A stretch of DNA of 64,000 nt from positions 868,001-932,000 of the forward strand of contig OX620685.1 in NCBI GenBank assembly GCA_951635545.1, in the 5' to 3' direction. The DNA comes from CAG-873 sp910578365 (lineage in GTDB: Bacteria > Bacteroidota > Bacteroidia > Bacteroidales > Muribaculaceae). Below, one piece after another: positions 9,616-17,566 of the stretch (positions within the stretch are counted from its first letter, which is position 1; the number at the start of each line of letters is the position of its first letter). Both the position numbers and the translations under genes were made by a program. The notes under the pieces were generated by a model, which was given only the letters and a program-made list of their open reading frames with translations, had not been told where the DNA came from and made no database searches.

Positions 9616-10497
9616 TCATGCAGATTTCAGGTAATATTTTTTCCAGAGCTTACGTCCGGGTACCGCTCCGCGATGCACTTCATCGGGAGTCAGCATGCCG
9701 AGACTGAGGTGCGGTCGGCGGGTATGGTAAGTGTTGATTACATCCTCCAGCACCTGCCGTATGTTGTCCTTCCTTACGTCCATATGCTTCAGAAACTCCT
9801 CTTTAAGTATGCCGTTTACCCTTTCGGCAATTCCGTTGTTACGTGGGTCGTGCCCTTCCGTCATGCTGATTCGGGCGTGGCGTCTACGAAGCATTTCCAC
9901 GTAGGGTTTGGCACAATACTGAAGTCCCTTGTCCGAGTGGTGTATGGGATGCTGACCTCTCCTGCATTGCCTGAAAGCCATCTTCAATGCCGTCATGGCG
10001 TTCTCATGCCGCATGTTATCGGCAATCTCCCATCCCACTATTTTCTTCGAATAGGCATCCGTAATCAGAAACAGATAGTAAAATGTATTCTGATCAGGAA
10101 GCCATATATATGTTATGTCGCTTACCCACAACTGGTTTATGTCATCAGGCGCGAAGTCTTTCCGTAGATCCGGATAGACCTTCATTCCGTGATCGGAGAA
10201 GGTTGTCCTTGTCCTGCGGACTCGGGGACGTATCAGAAGATTATGCCTGTTCATGATATCGAACAGGCGGTCACGGCCTATGTCGAGACAGAACTCCTTA
10301 CGTAACCTGTCCTTCATCTTTCTGACTCCGAGTGCCGGAAGATCCTCTCGTATCGAGCGAACGCATTCCAGGATGCGGTCTTCGTCAATGGCATCCTTGA
10401 ACGACCTTTTGAAAAAGGCATACCACGCTTGTTTAGTCACCCCAAGCAACCCGCATGCCTCGCTGACACTCAGGTCACGGGACATGCGCAAGCGCAT
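9616..10497 (-). CDS. IS3 transposase OrfB (DDE catalytic part)
   Basis: The 293 residues carry an N-terminal HTH_21-like region and an rve-type integrase core. Catalytic residues are visible in WVSDITYIW (Asp), HHSDKGLQY (Asp) and NGIAERVNGILKEEF (Glu). It is normally made as an OrfAB fusion by -1 frameshifting: the orfB frame stays open upstream across a run of seven A residues (T7 on the plus strand at 10515-10521) inside the end of orfA. Identical to the copy at 31795-32676. Confidence 0.95.
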   Translation of the reverse strand: MRLRMSRDLSVSEACGLLGVTKQAWYAFFKRSFKDAIDEDRILECVRSIREDLPALGVRKMKDRLRKEFCLDIGRDRLFDIMNRHNLLIRPRVRRTRTTFSDHGMKVYPDLRKDFAPDDINQLWVSDITYIWLPDQNTFYYLFLITDAYSKKIVGWEIADNMRHENAMTALKMAFRQCRRGQHPIHHSDKGLQYCAKPYVEMLRRRHARISMTEGHDPRNNGIAERVNGILKEEFLKHMDVRKDNIRQVLEDVINTYHTRRPHLSLGMLTPDEVHRGAVPGRKLWKKYYLKSA

Positions 10498-10499
10498 GG

Positions 10500-11000
10500 C
10501 TACTTGGTAGTTGATTTTTTTGACTGCGCAGGCTTTACAAGCTTCTTGTATTCGGCGATGACACCACTCTGGAACTCTTCACGCAGCTCTGCCTTTTTCC
10601 TGTCAGCCTCCAGTTTCTCTATCTTTCTGGTGGCGGCGTTTAACTTGCGTGTTAGATCCAGTATGGTCTGCTCGGTATCCGTGAGCCTGGTAGTGGGAGA
10701 GGTTTTCTTTGTCATTCCTTTCTTTTTTGTCGTTTGTGCCGGAGTTGCCAGGGACGATATGGCCTTTGTTGTCCGGCATCCGGAGCCGGGAATTAATGCT
10801 CCCGTCATGCGGCGCAGCCATTTGCTGATGCTTGACCGTGTGCCGCGATAGTCCGGGATTGCATTTACTATTGTAAACAATGTCCCGACCGCAAAATTGT
10901 ATTCCTCGTCAATCTGACTGAAACTTTTTCCGCTGCTGTGCCAGGCATTGATTGCCGAAATCTGAGATTCGTCCCAGAATTTTTTGTTTTCTTCACACAT
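10500..11000 (-). CDS. IS3 OrfA (DNA-binding part)
   Basis: This 166-residue protein precedes orfB by 2 bp. The C-terminal third is a Leu/Lys/Glu-rich coiled coil (KLEADRKKAELREEF), typical of IS3 OrfA multimerisation regions. The N-terminal part (WDESQISAINAW, FSQIDEEYNF) is presumably the end-binding helical domain, though less typical than common IS3 HTH domains. The A7 run close to its stop is the likely slippery site. Confidence 0.9.
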   Translation of the reverse strand: MCEENKKFWDESQISAINAWHSSGKSFSQIDEEYNFAVGTLFTIVNAIPDYRGTRSSISKWLRRMTGALIPGSGCRTTKAISSLATPAQTTKKKGMTKKTSPTTRLTDTEQTILDLTRKLNAATRKIEKLEADRKKAELREEFQSGVIAEYKKLVKPAQSKKSTTK

Positions 11001-11050
11001 TTTACTAAAAAATGTTGAATCTGACGGTCAACACTTTTCCGGACTAGACA

Positions 11051-11434
11051 GATTTCATGGGTTTGACAACATGGCGAGGAGCAATGCCTACCAAACATGA
11101 GGCTGAGATTGCGAAGAATTATCTTTCGGAGGAAGAGGTCGATATGCTCAACCGAATTGTCAACCTGTATCTTGACTTTGCCGAACTTCAGGCCAAGAGC
11201 CATGTCCCGATGTATATGAAAGACTGGATTCAGAAACTCGACGATTTCCTGAAGCTGTCGGGTAAGGAATTGCTGACCCATGCCGGATGCATCTCAACCG
11301 AAGTTGCCAAGCTAAAAGCCAATGAGGAATACGACAAATTCCGTGAGCGTACCCAATATCAACTATCTCCGGTCGAGATCCACTTCCTCGAAGCCTTTGA
11401 AGCCGAACAAAAGCGACTCCGCTCCAAGAAATAA
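11051..11434 (+). pseudogene. rhuM: RhuM-family protein, 3' part (after IS3)
   Basis: This is the C-terminal part of the rhuM gene interrupted at 9396. It begins with the duplicated GAT and continues FMGLTTWRGAMP, then NYLSEEEVDMLNRIVNLYLDF (about 127 residues to the stop), the conserved RhuM C-terminal region. An ATG at 11057 could start a short separate protein, but the exact rejoining across the IS shows it is half of one gene. Confidence 0.88.
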
Positions 11435-11445
11435 ACAAAAGAAAA

Positions 11446-12894
11446 ATGAATACATCTAAAGATATATCGCAATTGATTGCCCATGCGAACGAAGACGATT
11501 TGCGCGATATTGTTTCAGGATGGGCCAACAAACATTCTGATTTCAAGGATTATGTCCGAAATTGCCTCTGCCCTTCGGTAGAAAATGTGGATTTCGCCCG
11601 CAAACTCAGTCAGGCCGTAAACCGCGAGACAAAAGAGTTCTTCTCGCGCCATGAAGTGAGAGAAGCGACTGACTGGAGCAATGTCTATAATGACTTGATA
11701 AAGCCATGGAGCGAAAACGCAGACTCGCTGTCTACCGAGAAGCTATATGACCTGTGTGACGTAATAGTCAAAGAGGTCGGTATGCAGGTGACTGATGAGG
11801 ATTTTTACGGCGATGATTGGTATGGCGATGATTTTTCCGGCAGTATTCAGGATATAATGGATGTATTGGGAAACATTGTCGGACTTCTTATGATTCGCGA
11901 GGATGTCAGCCACGATATTCTGAATTCTTTAGAAAAACTCATTAAAGCTGCTAAAAAGAAGGATGTGATAGACGACTACATTGGTTCGCCATACGATTTT
12001 ATTCTTGAACTTATCGCACTCAGACGCGACAACGATGAAGTTACGTGTGGAATATACGATGCTCTGATTGACGAGAATCTGGGTGATGAGGCAGGGACGT
12101 GGGTGTGCCGTAAAATTGATTTTATCCGTTCAATGGGTCTTGCAGATGAAGCTCGCCAATATATGGAGGATGAAATACAGTATCCTGAAGTCTGCCTGAA
12201 ATATTATAATGAGTTGCTTGATGCTGACAACTGGCGGGAGGCTATCCTCTTGCTCGACAGGGCGCAGGCAATCAAGGACAATGGCTCTTACTTCTATTCG
12301 CCAAAGACTCCGAACTGGCTTGAACTTAAACAGCAACTTCTTGTGGAACATGGCACATTGGAAGAACGTATAGATAATCTCAAACGCCTGTTCTATAACA
12401 GCTACAACGATAAAGCAAAATTCTATCATCAACTCAAGGAACTTGTTGACGGGGACAAATGGAACGCATTCTACCATAATCTGCTCTCAAAGGCAACCGG
12501 TTATAATGTCATTGATGAAATCGCCCCATTCCTCATAGAGGAAGGTGAGTTTGACTGGTTATTCCGTCTCGTGTCGGAAGCAACGGCAAAGGATTCGACT
12601 GATTATCGGACTCCGTTAAAGTACGCCGGATCATTGCGTCAAACTCATTTTGAAGAAATGCAGGCGATTCTAATCCGTACAGTCCGTGCATACGCTGCCG
12701 ACCGTTTCCCCCCAAAGAAAAAAGTCAATTCTTCCAAGTACTCATATTTCAGAGCAGACCTGGAATCCCTGTCTGAATTCGGATATGCGGAAACTCAAAA
12801 GGAGATTGTCGAATTCTTACTGCAGGAGTATCGCTTCCGCCCTTCACTCGCAAAAGAATTACGGTCTATAAAACTGAATACAAACAATGGGTAA
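11446..12894 (+). CDS. Large helical protein of unknown function in the defence island
   Basis: The 482-residue protein is cytoplasmic (no signal peptide or membrane segment), acidic and apparently all-helical. Repeated Leu/Trp-spaced helices from about residue 230 (NWREAILLLDRAQ, TLEERIDNLKRLF) resemble TPR/HEAT-like solenoids or the helical tail of SWIM-domain-associated proteins. A stretch near 120-135 is Asp/Tyr/Gly-rich (DDWYGDDFSG). I do not recognise a catalytic motif. It starts 11 bp after rhuM and overlaps the next gene by 8 bp, so it is translationally coupled with the Fic gene and may regulate or scaffold it. Confidence 0.7.
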   Translation: MNTSKDISQLIAHANEDDLRDIVSGWANKHSDFKDYVRNCLCPSVENVDFARKLSQAVNRETKEFFSRHEVREATDWSNVYNDLIKPWSENADSLSTEKLYDLCDVIVKEVGMQVTDEDFYGDDWYGDDFSGSIQDIMDVLGNIVGLLMIREDVSHDILNSLEKLIKAAKKKDVIDDYIGSPYDFILELIALRRDNDEVTCGIYDALIDENLGDEAGTWVCRKIDFIRSMGLADEARQYMEDEIQYPEVCLKYYNELLDADNWREAILLLDRAQAIKDNGSYFYSPKTPNWLELKQQLLVEHGTLEERIDNLKRLFYNSYNDKAKFYHQLKELVDGDKWNAFYHNLLSKATGYNVIDEIAPFLIEEGEFDWLFRLVSEATAKDSTDYRTPLKYAGSLRQTHFEEMQAILIRTVRAYAADRFPPKKKVNSSKYSYFRADLESLSEFGYAETQKEIVEFLLQEYRFRPSLAKELRSIKLNTNNG

Positions 12895-13759
12895 GAAGTC
12901 GATACGTTTTTTCAATGACCGCGAGGTGAGGGCGTTCTGGGATGACGGGAACAACTGCTGGTGGTTTTCGGCTACGGACGTTGTGCGCGCCATCAATGAT
13001 GAGCCGGACTATACGAAGGCTGGCAATTATTGGCGTTGGCTTAAACGTAAGCTGAAACAGGATGGAGTTCAACTCGTGAGTCCCACTCACGGGTTCAAAT
13101 TCGAGGCTCCTGACGGCAAACAGCGCATAGCCGATGTGCTGAATAGTGAGGGTGTGGTTCTTCTTGCAAAGCACTATCCCAATAATCGGGCAGGTAAGTT
13201 TCTTGACTGGTTCACATACAGCGACAATACCATTGACGGGCAGAGCCGCAAGAAGGCTTATACCTTGTTTGAAAGTGGCTTGCTCAATTCCCTTGAGCCA
13301 GGCAGCATAAAATGTCTGCAACAGATTCACGCCTATCTCTTTGGTGGACTGTATGACTTTGCCGGACAAATACGGAGCAAAAATATATCGAAAGGTGGAT
13401 TCACGTTTGCCAACTGTCTACACTTCCCGACCATCATTCCGACGATTGAGCGTATGCCGGAAACCACTCTCGATGAAATCGCCGACAAGTATGTGGAGAT
13501 GAACGTGGTTCATCCGTTTATGGAAGGCAATGGGCGCAGCACACGCATCTGGCTTGACTTGATGCTCCGTTGGTCGCTGAAACGCTGTGTGGACTGGAGC
13601 CGGATTGACAAGAACGAATATCTGACAGCAATGCGCGAGAGCGTCGTCGATTCCACACATATCAAAGCGTTGCTTAAAGGGGCTTTGACCGACAAAATCA
13701 ACGACCGCGAAATGTTCATGAAAGGCATCGACTACTCTTACTATTACGAAGAAGAGTGA
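12887..13759 (+). CDS. BRO-N / Fic fusion protein (AMPylase-like)
   Basis: Residues 1 to about 100 form a BRO-N-like DNA-binding domain (SIRFFNDREVRA, FSATDVVRAIND). Residues 110-275 form a Fic domain with the catalytic loop HPFMEGNGRSTR near 205-216, which fits the HPFx(D/E)GNGR consensus including the catalytic His. Fic enzymes usually transfer AMP from ATP to target proteins. An inhibitory (S/T)xxxE(G/N) helix is not obvious within the protein, so inhibition could be supplied in trans. The start overlaps the preceding 482-residue gene by 8 bp. A diverged orphan copy of its 5' end is at 8604-8762. Confidence 0.9.
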   Translation: MGKKSIRFFNDREVRAFWDDGNNCWWFSATDVVRAINDEPDYTKAGNYWRWLKRKLKQDGVQLVSPTHGFKFEAPDGKQRIADVLNSEGVVLLAKHYPNNRAGKFLDWFTYSDNTIDGQSRKKAYTLFESGLLNSLEPGSIKCLQQIHAYLFGGLYDFAGQIRSKNISKGGFTFANCLHFPTIIPTIERMPETTLDEIADKYVEMNVVHPFMEGNGRSTRIWLDLMLRWSLKRCVDWSRIDKNEYLTAMRESVVDSTHIKALLKGALTDKINDREMFMKGIDYSYYYEEE

Positions 13760-13837
13760 ACTAATATCCAGGGGTCAGTAGAAAAACCGTGGGGAAATAA
13801 ATTTTTCACAACCAAAGATTATTGCGAACTTTGTGTC

Positions 13838-14224
13838 ATGGAAAATGACTACTTACAGATGTTGGCGCAGATAGTTTTGCCCTCTCAGATACTTGATTAT
13901 TTTACAATAGCAGGCGTTGAGCAGACAGCCACGGAAATTCACATCAGGCTTGATGAGAAGATGAATCCGGAATTGAGCGATGATGTCCATTTTGAATCCA
14001 AAGGCTTCATGGATGCGGTAAATGTCACCGACTTTCCGATACGGGATCATAAGGTCATCCTGCGGATACGGCGCAGGCGGTGGACAGACACTCGCACGGG
14101 CAAGAGCTTCAGCATTCCGATTGACCTCGATATCGTAGCCAAAGGAACACGTTACTCCAAAGAATTTGGAGCTTTTTTAAAAGAGACGTATGGAGACGTC
14201 CCCGGTGACCTGCCGTACGCTTGA
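13838..14224 (+). CDS. ISAon1-type transposase N-terminal region protein
   Basis: The 128-residue protein looks like the short first reading frame of ISAon1-type elements: helical start (MLAQIVLPSQILDYF) and a basic segment before a conserved end (RIRRRRWTDTRTGKSF). A GAACTTTG sequence 8 bases upstream of the ATG resembles a -7 promoter with one mismatch. The second frame overlaps its end at 14190. The element is cut by the IS21 at 14355, so it is a remnant and probably cannot transpose. Confidence 0.7.
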   Translation: MENDYLQMLAQIVLPSQILDYFTIAGVEQTATEIHIRLDEKMNPELSDDVHFESKGFMDAVNVTDFPIRDHKVILRIRRRRWTDTRTGKSFSIPIDLDIVAKGTRYSKEFGAFLKETYGDVPGDLPYA

Positions 14225-14354
14225 AGAGTTCTACCATATCAACGGACATACGTTTGAAAAACAATATAAGGAAGTACTGAGTGGATTCCGTGACTGGGAT
14301 CAGCTGGAACACGCTGACGAGTGGCTGTTGTTCCCCGACAACATCGGTCCATGG
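14190..14354 (+). pseudogene. ISAon1-type transposase, 5' remnant cut by IS21
   Basis: About 55 codons remain of the second frame (RTLEEFYHINGHTFEKQYKE near the start). The frame runs into the terminal repeat of the IS21 element and stops 10 codons later. The catalytic part is absent from the window. Confidence 0.65.
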
Positions 14355-14633
14355 TGGAAAACCCAGGCTCGGATGACCCCTTAGACCAAGGTTGAATTGA
14401 CCCCTGAAAATATTTTGAATTGACCCCTGAAAACGTTCTGGCCGACGGGGTCAATTTTATTTTGTCTTATCTACGCGAGTTCGGGATAAGAACTTTATGA
14501 TTTTCAACCAAGCAAAAGACATAGAACGCGAGTTCGGGATAAGAACTTTATGATTTTCAACCAAGCAAAAGACAACATAGAGTATTGGGCGGCCTTTCAA
14601 GGTCGCCTGATTTATTTGTACAGTTTGGTGTTG

Positions 14634-15554
14634 TTAATCCCAGAGGACAAGCTGCCCGTTTGACTCGGGTACCTCAAAGTCGAAGTTCACTTCCGGCTTT
14701 GTGGCGAAGAAACAATACGCCCCCATTGCCGCAAGCAGGTTCATGAGGAAGTTGTGTACACTACGATGGCGGGAGTGGACGAGCTGCGCCACATTCTTCA
14801 GCATGTCGTTTATGGATTCGATGATGCTCCTTTTACGAAGCATCATCCTGTCATAGAACGGCATGAGACGCTGTTTCATGTTCGAGCGAAGACCTGTCAC
14901 AATATGTATGCCATCATCCCAAAGATGCCCGAAAAGAGACTGCGATATATATCCCTTGTCAGCGTATAGTTTTCCAAATACCCTGTCAGTCAGTGTGTCG
15001 ATGACTGCCTCATTGCGGTCGTCCACATTGGCACGTGTCAATACGAAGTTGATCAGTTCCCCTTTTTCGTTACATAGCAGATGCAGCTTGAAGCCTACAT
15101 ACCATCCCATCGTACTCTTACCCTTGGCCGCGATATCCTTGAAGACTTTCATGTTGAACTGGCGCTTGTTATGAATGACCGGAATGCAGGTGCTGTCCAC
15201 AAAACTTATTCCCGTGCACTCTCCGAAACATGCAAGTCGCAGGAACATGGTCATAGCCACAAAACATCGGGGCATGACCTCCACGAAGCGGTTGTAGGAG
15301 AATGTCTGCGGAAACAGATGCTTCCAGTGAATGCGCACACATCCCAGATAATAGTGCTTGAAGTTTCGGTACGAATTGAAGTGGAAACAGATCAGAATCG
15401 TGATGACCTCGGCATCCGACATCATGCGCTTTCTTTTCCGTTTTGGAGTGTCAGTTGTGGACGGAAGTGCATTTTTTGCCATCTCACCCTCAAATTCTTT
15501 GCAGAAATCATCTGCAATACAAAAAATTTCAGTAACTTTACTTTCGGTAATCAT
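14634..15554 (-). CDS. IS982-family transposase (element A, intact)
   Basis: The 306-residue DDE transposase starts at the ATG of MITESKVTE (an upstream ATG at 15623 would add 23 residues from the IS leader and is less likely). Family features are SDAEVITILICFHF, YRNFKHYY, GISFVDSTCIPV (Asp), YADKGYIS (Asp) and KRSIIESINDML (Glu). Nearly identical to the copy at 25892-26812. Confidence 0.93.
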   Translation of the reverse strand: MITESKVTEIFCIADDFCKEFEGEMAKNALPSTTDTPKRKRKRMMSDAEVITILICFHFNSYRNFKHYYLGCVRIHWKHLFPQTFSYNRFVEVMPRCFVAMTMFLRLACFGECTGISFVDSTCIPVIHNKRQFNMKVFKDIAAKGKSTMGWYVGFKLHLLCNEKGELINFVLTRANVDDRNEAVIDTLTDRVFGKLYADKGYISQSLFGHLWDDGIHIVTGLRSNMKQRLMPFYDRMMLRKRSIIESINDMLKNVAQLVHSRHRSVHNFLMNLLAAMGAYCFFATKPEVNFDFEVPESNGQLVLWD

Positions 15555-15613
15555 GATACAGTATTTATTGTTTAGTACCTCTAAATTACTAAATATCAGT
15601 AATATTACCAAGA

Positions 15614-15643
15614 GAATCGGCAACTTTTTTAAGCTGCCGATTC
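15614..15643. promoter_or_regulatory. Leader hairpin of IS982 element A
   Basis: An inverted repeat (GAATCGGCA/TGCCGATTC, extended by inner pairs) lies between the IS tip and the transposase start. The same hairpin occurs in element B (16716-16745), and a compensated variant in element C (25803-25832). Its likely role is to block transcripts or translation entering from outside. Confidence 0.6.
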
Positions 15644-15736
15644 AACTTTTTTATGGTGTTCCTTATCCCGAACTCGCGTATAGAGTATTGGGCGGCCTTT
15701 CAAGGTCGCCTGATTTATTTGTACAGTTTGGTGTTG

Positions 15737-16656
15737 TTAATCCCAGAGGACAAGCTGCCCGTTTGACTCGGGTACCTCAAAGTCGAAGTTCACTTCCGGC
15801 TTTGTGGCGAAGAAACAATACGCCCCCATTGCCGCAAGCAGGTTCATGAGGAAGTTGTGTACACTACGATGGCGGGAGTGGACGAGCTGCGCCACATTCT
15901 TCAGCATGTCGTTTATGGATTCGATGATGCTCCTTTTACGAAGCATCATCCTGTCATAGAACGGCATGAGACGCTGTTTCATGTTCGAGCGAAGACCTGT
16001 CACAATATGTATGCCATCATCCCAAAGATGCCCGAAAAGAGACTGCGATATATATCCCTTGTCAGCGTATAGTTTTCCAAACACCCTGTCAGTCAGTGTG
16101 TCGATGACTGCCTCATTGCGGTCGTCCACATTGGCACGTGTCAATACGAAGTTGATCAGTTCCCCTTTTTCGTTACATAGAAGATGCAGCTTGAAGCCTA
16201 CATACCAACCCATCGTACTCTTCCCCTTGGTCGCGATATCCTTGAAAACTTTCATGTTGAACTGGCGCTTGTTGTGTATAACCGGAATGCAGGTGCTGTC
16301 CACAAAACTTATTCCCGTGCACTCTCCGAAACATGCAAGTCGCAGGAACATGGTCATAGCCACAAAACATCGGGGCATGACCTCCACGAAGCGGTTGTAG
16401 GAGAATGTCTGCGGAAACAGATGCTTCCAGTGAATGCGCACACATCCCAGATAATAGTGCTTGAAGTTTCGGTACGAATTGAAGTGGAAACAGATCAGAA
16501 TCGTGATGACCTCGGCATCCGACATCATGCGCTTTCTTTCCGTTTTGGAGTGTCAGTTGTGGACGGAAGTGCATTTTTTGCCATCTCACCCTCAAATTCT
16601 TTGCAGAAATCATCTGCAATACAAAAAATTTCAGTAACTTTACTTTCGGTAATCAT
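15737..16656 (-). pseudogene. IS982-family transposase (element B), frameshifted
   Basis: Same protein as in element A, but one T is missing from the T run at 16535-16539 (four T in A become three here), so the frame breaks after about 42 residues (TPKRKESA) and resumes at MMSDAEV (16528). All catalytic residues are in the downstream part. Unless slippage occurs it is non-functional. Confidence 0.9.
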
Positions 16657-16780
16657 GATACAGTATTTATTGTTTGACACCTCTAAATTACTAAATATCA
16701 GTGATATTACCAAAAGAATCGGCAACTTTTTTAAGCTGCCGATTCAACTTTTTTATGGTGTTCCTTATCCCGAACTCGCG

Positions 16781-17566
16781 TTATCTGCTTTTTATAGCTT
16801 TGAGCTTACGGACGCTTTCGCCGTTAAGCGTGATTCGATGAGCAGTGTGGACAATGCGGTCGAGTATTGCATCTGCCACTGTGGAGTCACCGATTGCTTC
16901 GTACCAGTCCAGTTCGGGGAGCTGTGATGTCACGATGATTGATTTGCGACCATGGCGGTCTTCGATGATTTCCGTAAGGTGTGCGCGTTCTTTGGCGTCG
17001 AGAGGCACCAGAAAGAGATCGTCGAGGATCAGGAGCTGCGTTTTTTCGAGTTTCTTGAGCTCCGTTTCGATTGTTCCTTTGTTTTTGGCGATTTTCAGGG
17101 TTCCCATCAGTTTGGATGCGTTCGCGTACAGCACGCGCATATCGGCCTTGCATGCCTCGTATCCCAGTGCTGTTGCCAGATAGCTTTTGCCCGTACCAGA
17201 ACAGCCTGTGATGAACAGGTTTTCACCTTTACGGATAAAGTCCAGCGATGCCAGACGCTCCATCTGATTACGATCCAGGCCACGCGGAAGGTTATAGTCA
17301 ATCTGCGCCACCGACGCGTCGTCGTATCTGAAGTTTGCGTTTTTCACCAGGCGCTCAATATTGCGTGCGGCCCTGTAGTCCCATTCTCTGGATAACAGCC
17401 AGTTCAGAAAGCTGTCAGGTGTCATTGTCTCGGCGAATGTGGCCTGAAGACTTTCGGAGAACGCTGCCGACATGCCGTGTAAGCGCATACGGTGCATCAG
17501 ATCCAGAGAGATGGAGTTGCGGTCTTTCTCCGCTGTTATTGGCGTGGTTTTATTGTTCGTTTCCAT
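16781..17566 (-). CDS. istB: IS21 helper ATPase IstB
   Basis: The 261-residue DnaC-like AAA+ ATPase helps IstA transposition. Walker A is GCSGTGKSYL near residue 117-126 and Walker B LLILDDLFLVP near 176-186; the N-terminal RLHGMSAAF region is typical. Its start overlaps the end of istA by 17 bp, indicating coupling. The stop codon lies at the IS982 border and its sequence is unchanged by the insertion. Confidence 0.95.
   Translation of the reverse strand: METNNKTTPITAEKDRNSISLDLMHRMRLHGMSAAFSESLQATFAETMTPDSFLNWLLSREWDYRAARNIERLVKNANFRYDDASVAQIDYNLPRGLDRNQMERLASLDFIRKGENLFITGCSGTGKSYLATALGYEACKADMRVLYANASKLMGTLKIAKNKGTIETELKKLEKTQLLILDDLFLVPLDAKERAHLTEIIEDRHGRKSIIVTSQLPELDWYEAIGDSTVADAILDRIVHTAHRITLNGESVRKLKAIKSR

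Larger units (their letters stand above)
9396..11050 (-). mobile_element. IS3-family insertion sequence, complete, 1655 bp (copy 1)
   Basis: The ends are imperfect inverted repeats of about 31 bp: one side starts TGTGGCGTCCTGAAAAAT, the other (read outward-in) TGTCTAGTCCGGAAAAGT. A 3-bp target duplication, GAT, flanks it (9393-9395 and 11051-11053), as expected for IS3. It carries orfA and orfB on the minus strand. A copy of the same length lies inverted at 31242-32896, with identical predicted proteins. Confidence 0.96.
14526..15679 (-). mobile_element. IS982-family element A, inserted into element B
   Basis: Element A (1154 bp) has the same inverted ends and lies between two copies of ATAGA (14521-14525 and 15680-15684), a 5-bp duplication of element B sequence. 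It is 3 bp longer than element C because of an extra AAC near 14574. Both elements have the same orientation, so the array looks like a tandem repeat, but the ATAGA duplication shows one-in-one insertion. Confidence 0.92.
14473..16781 (-). mobile_element. IS982-family element B, inserted in IS21 and split by element A
   Basis: Element B comprises 14473-14525 and 15685-16781 (1150 bp together). Its ends are the inverted repeat ACGCGAGTTCGGGATAAG. A 5-bp target duplication TATCT (14468-14472 and 16782-16786) flanks it, placing the insertion directly behind the istB stop codon. It is one base shorter than element C (1151 bp) because of the deletion that kills its transposase. Confidence 0.92.

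Noticed and set aside
14473..16781. Simple tandem duplication of IS982 with a repeated end
   Set aside because: The ATAGA duplication and the lengths of the parts show insertion of one element into the other instead.
15858..16927. Long plus-strand frames across IS982 and istB
   Set aside because: They are shadows of the transposase genes; the same frames recur in element A and have no signal of their own.
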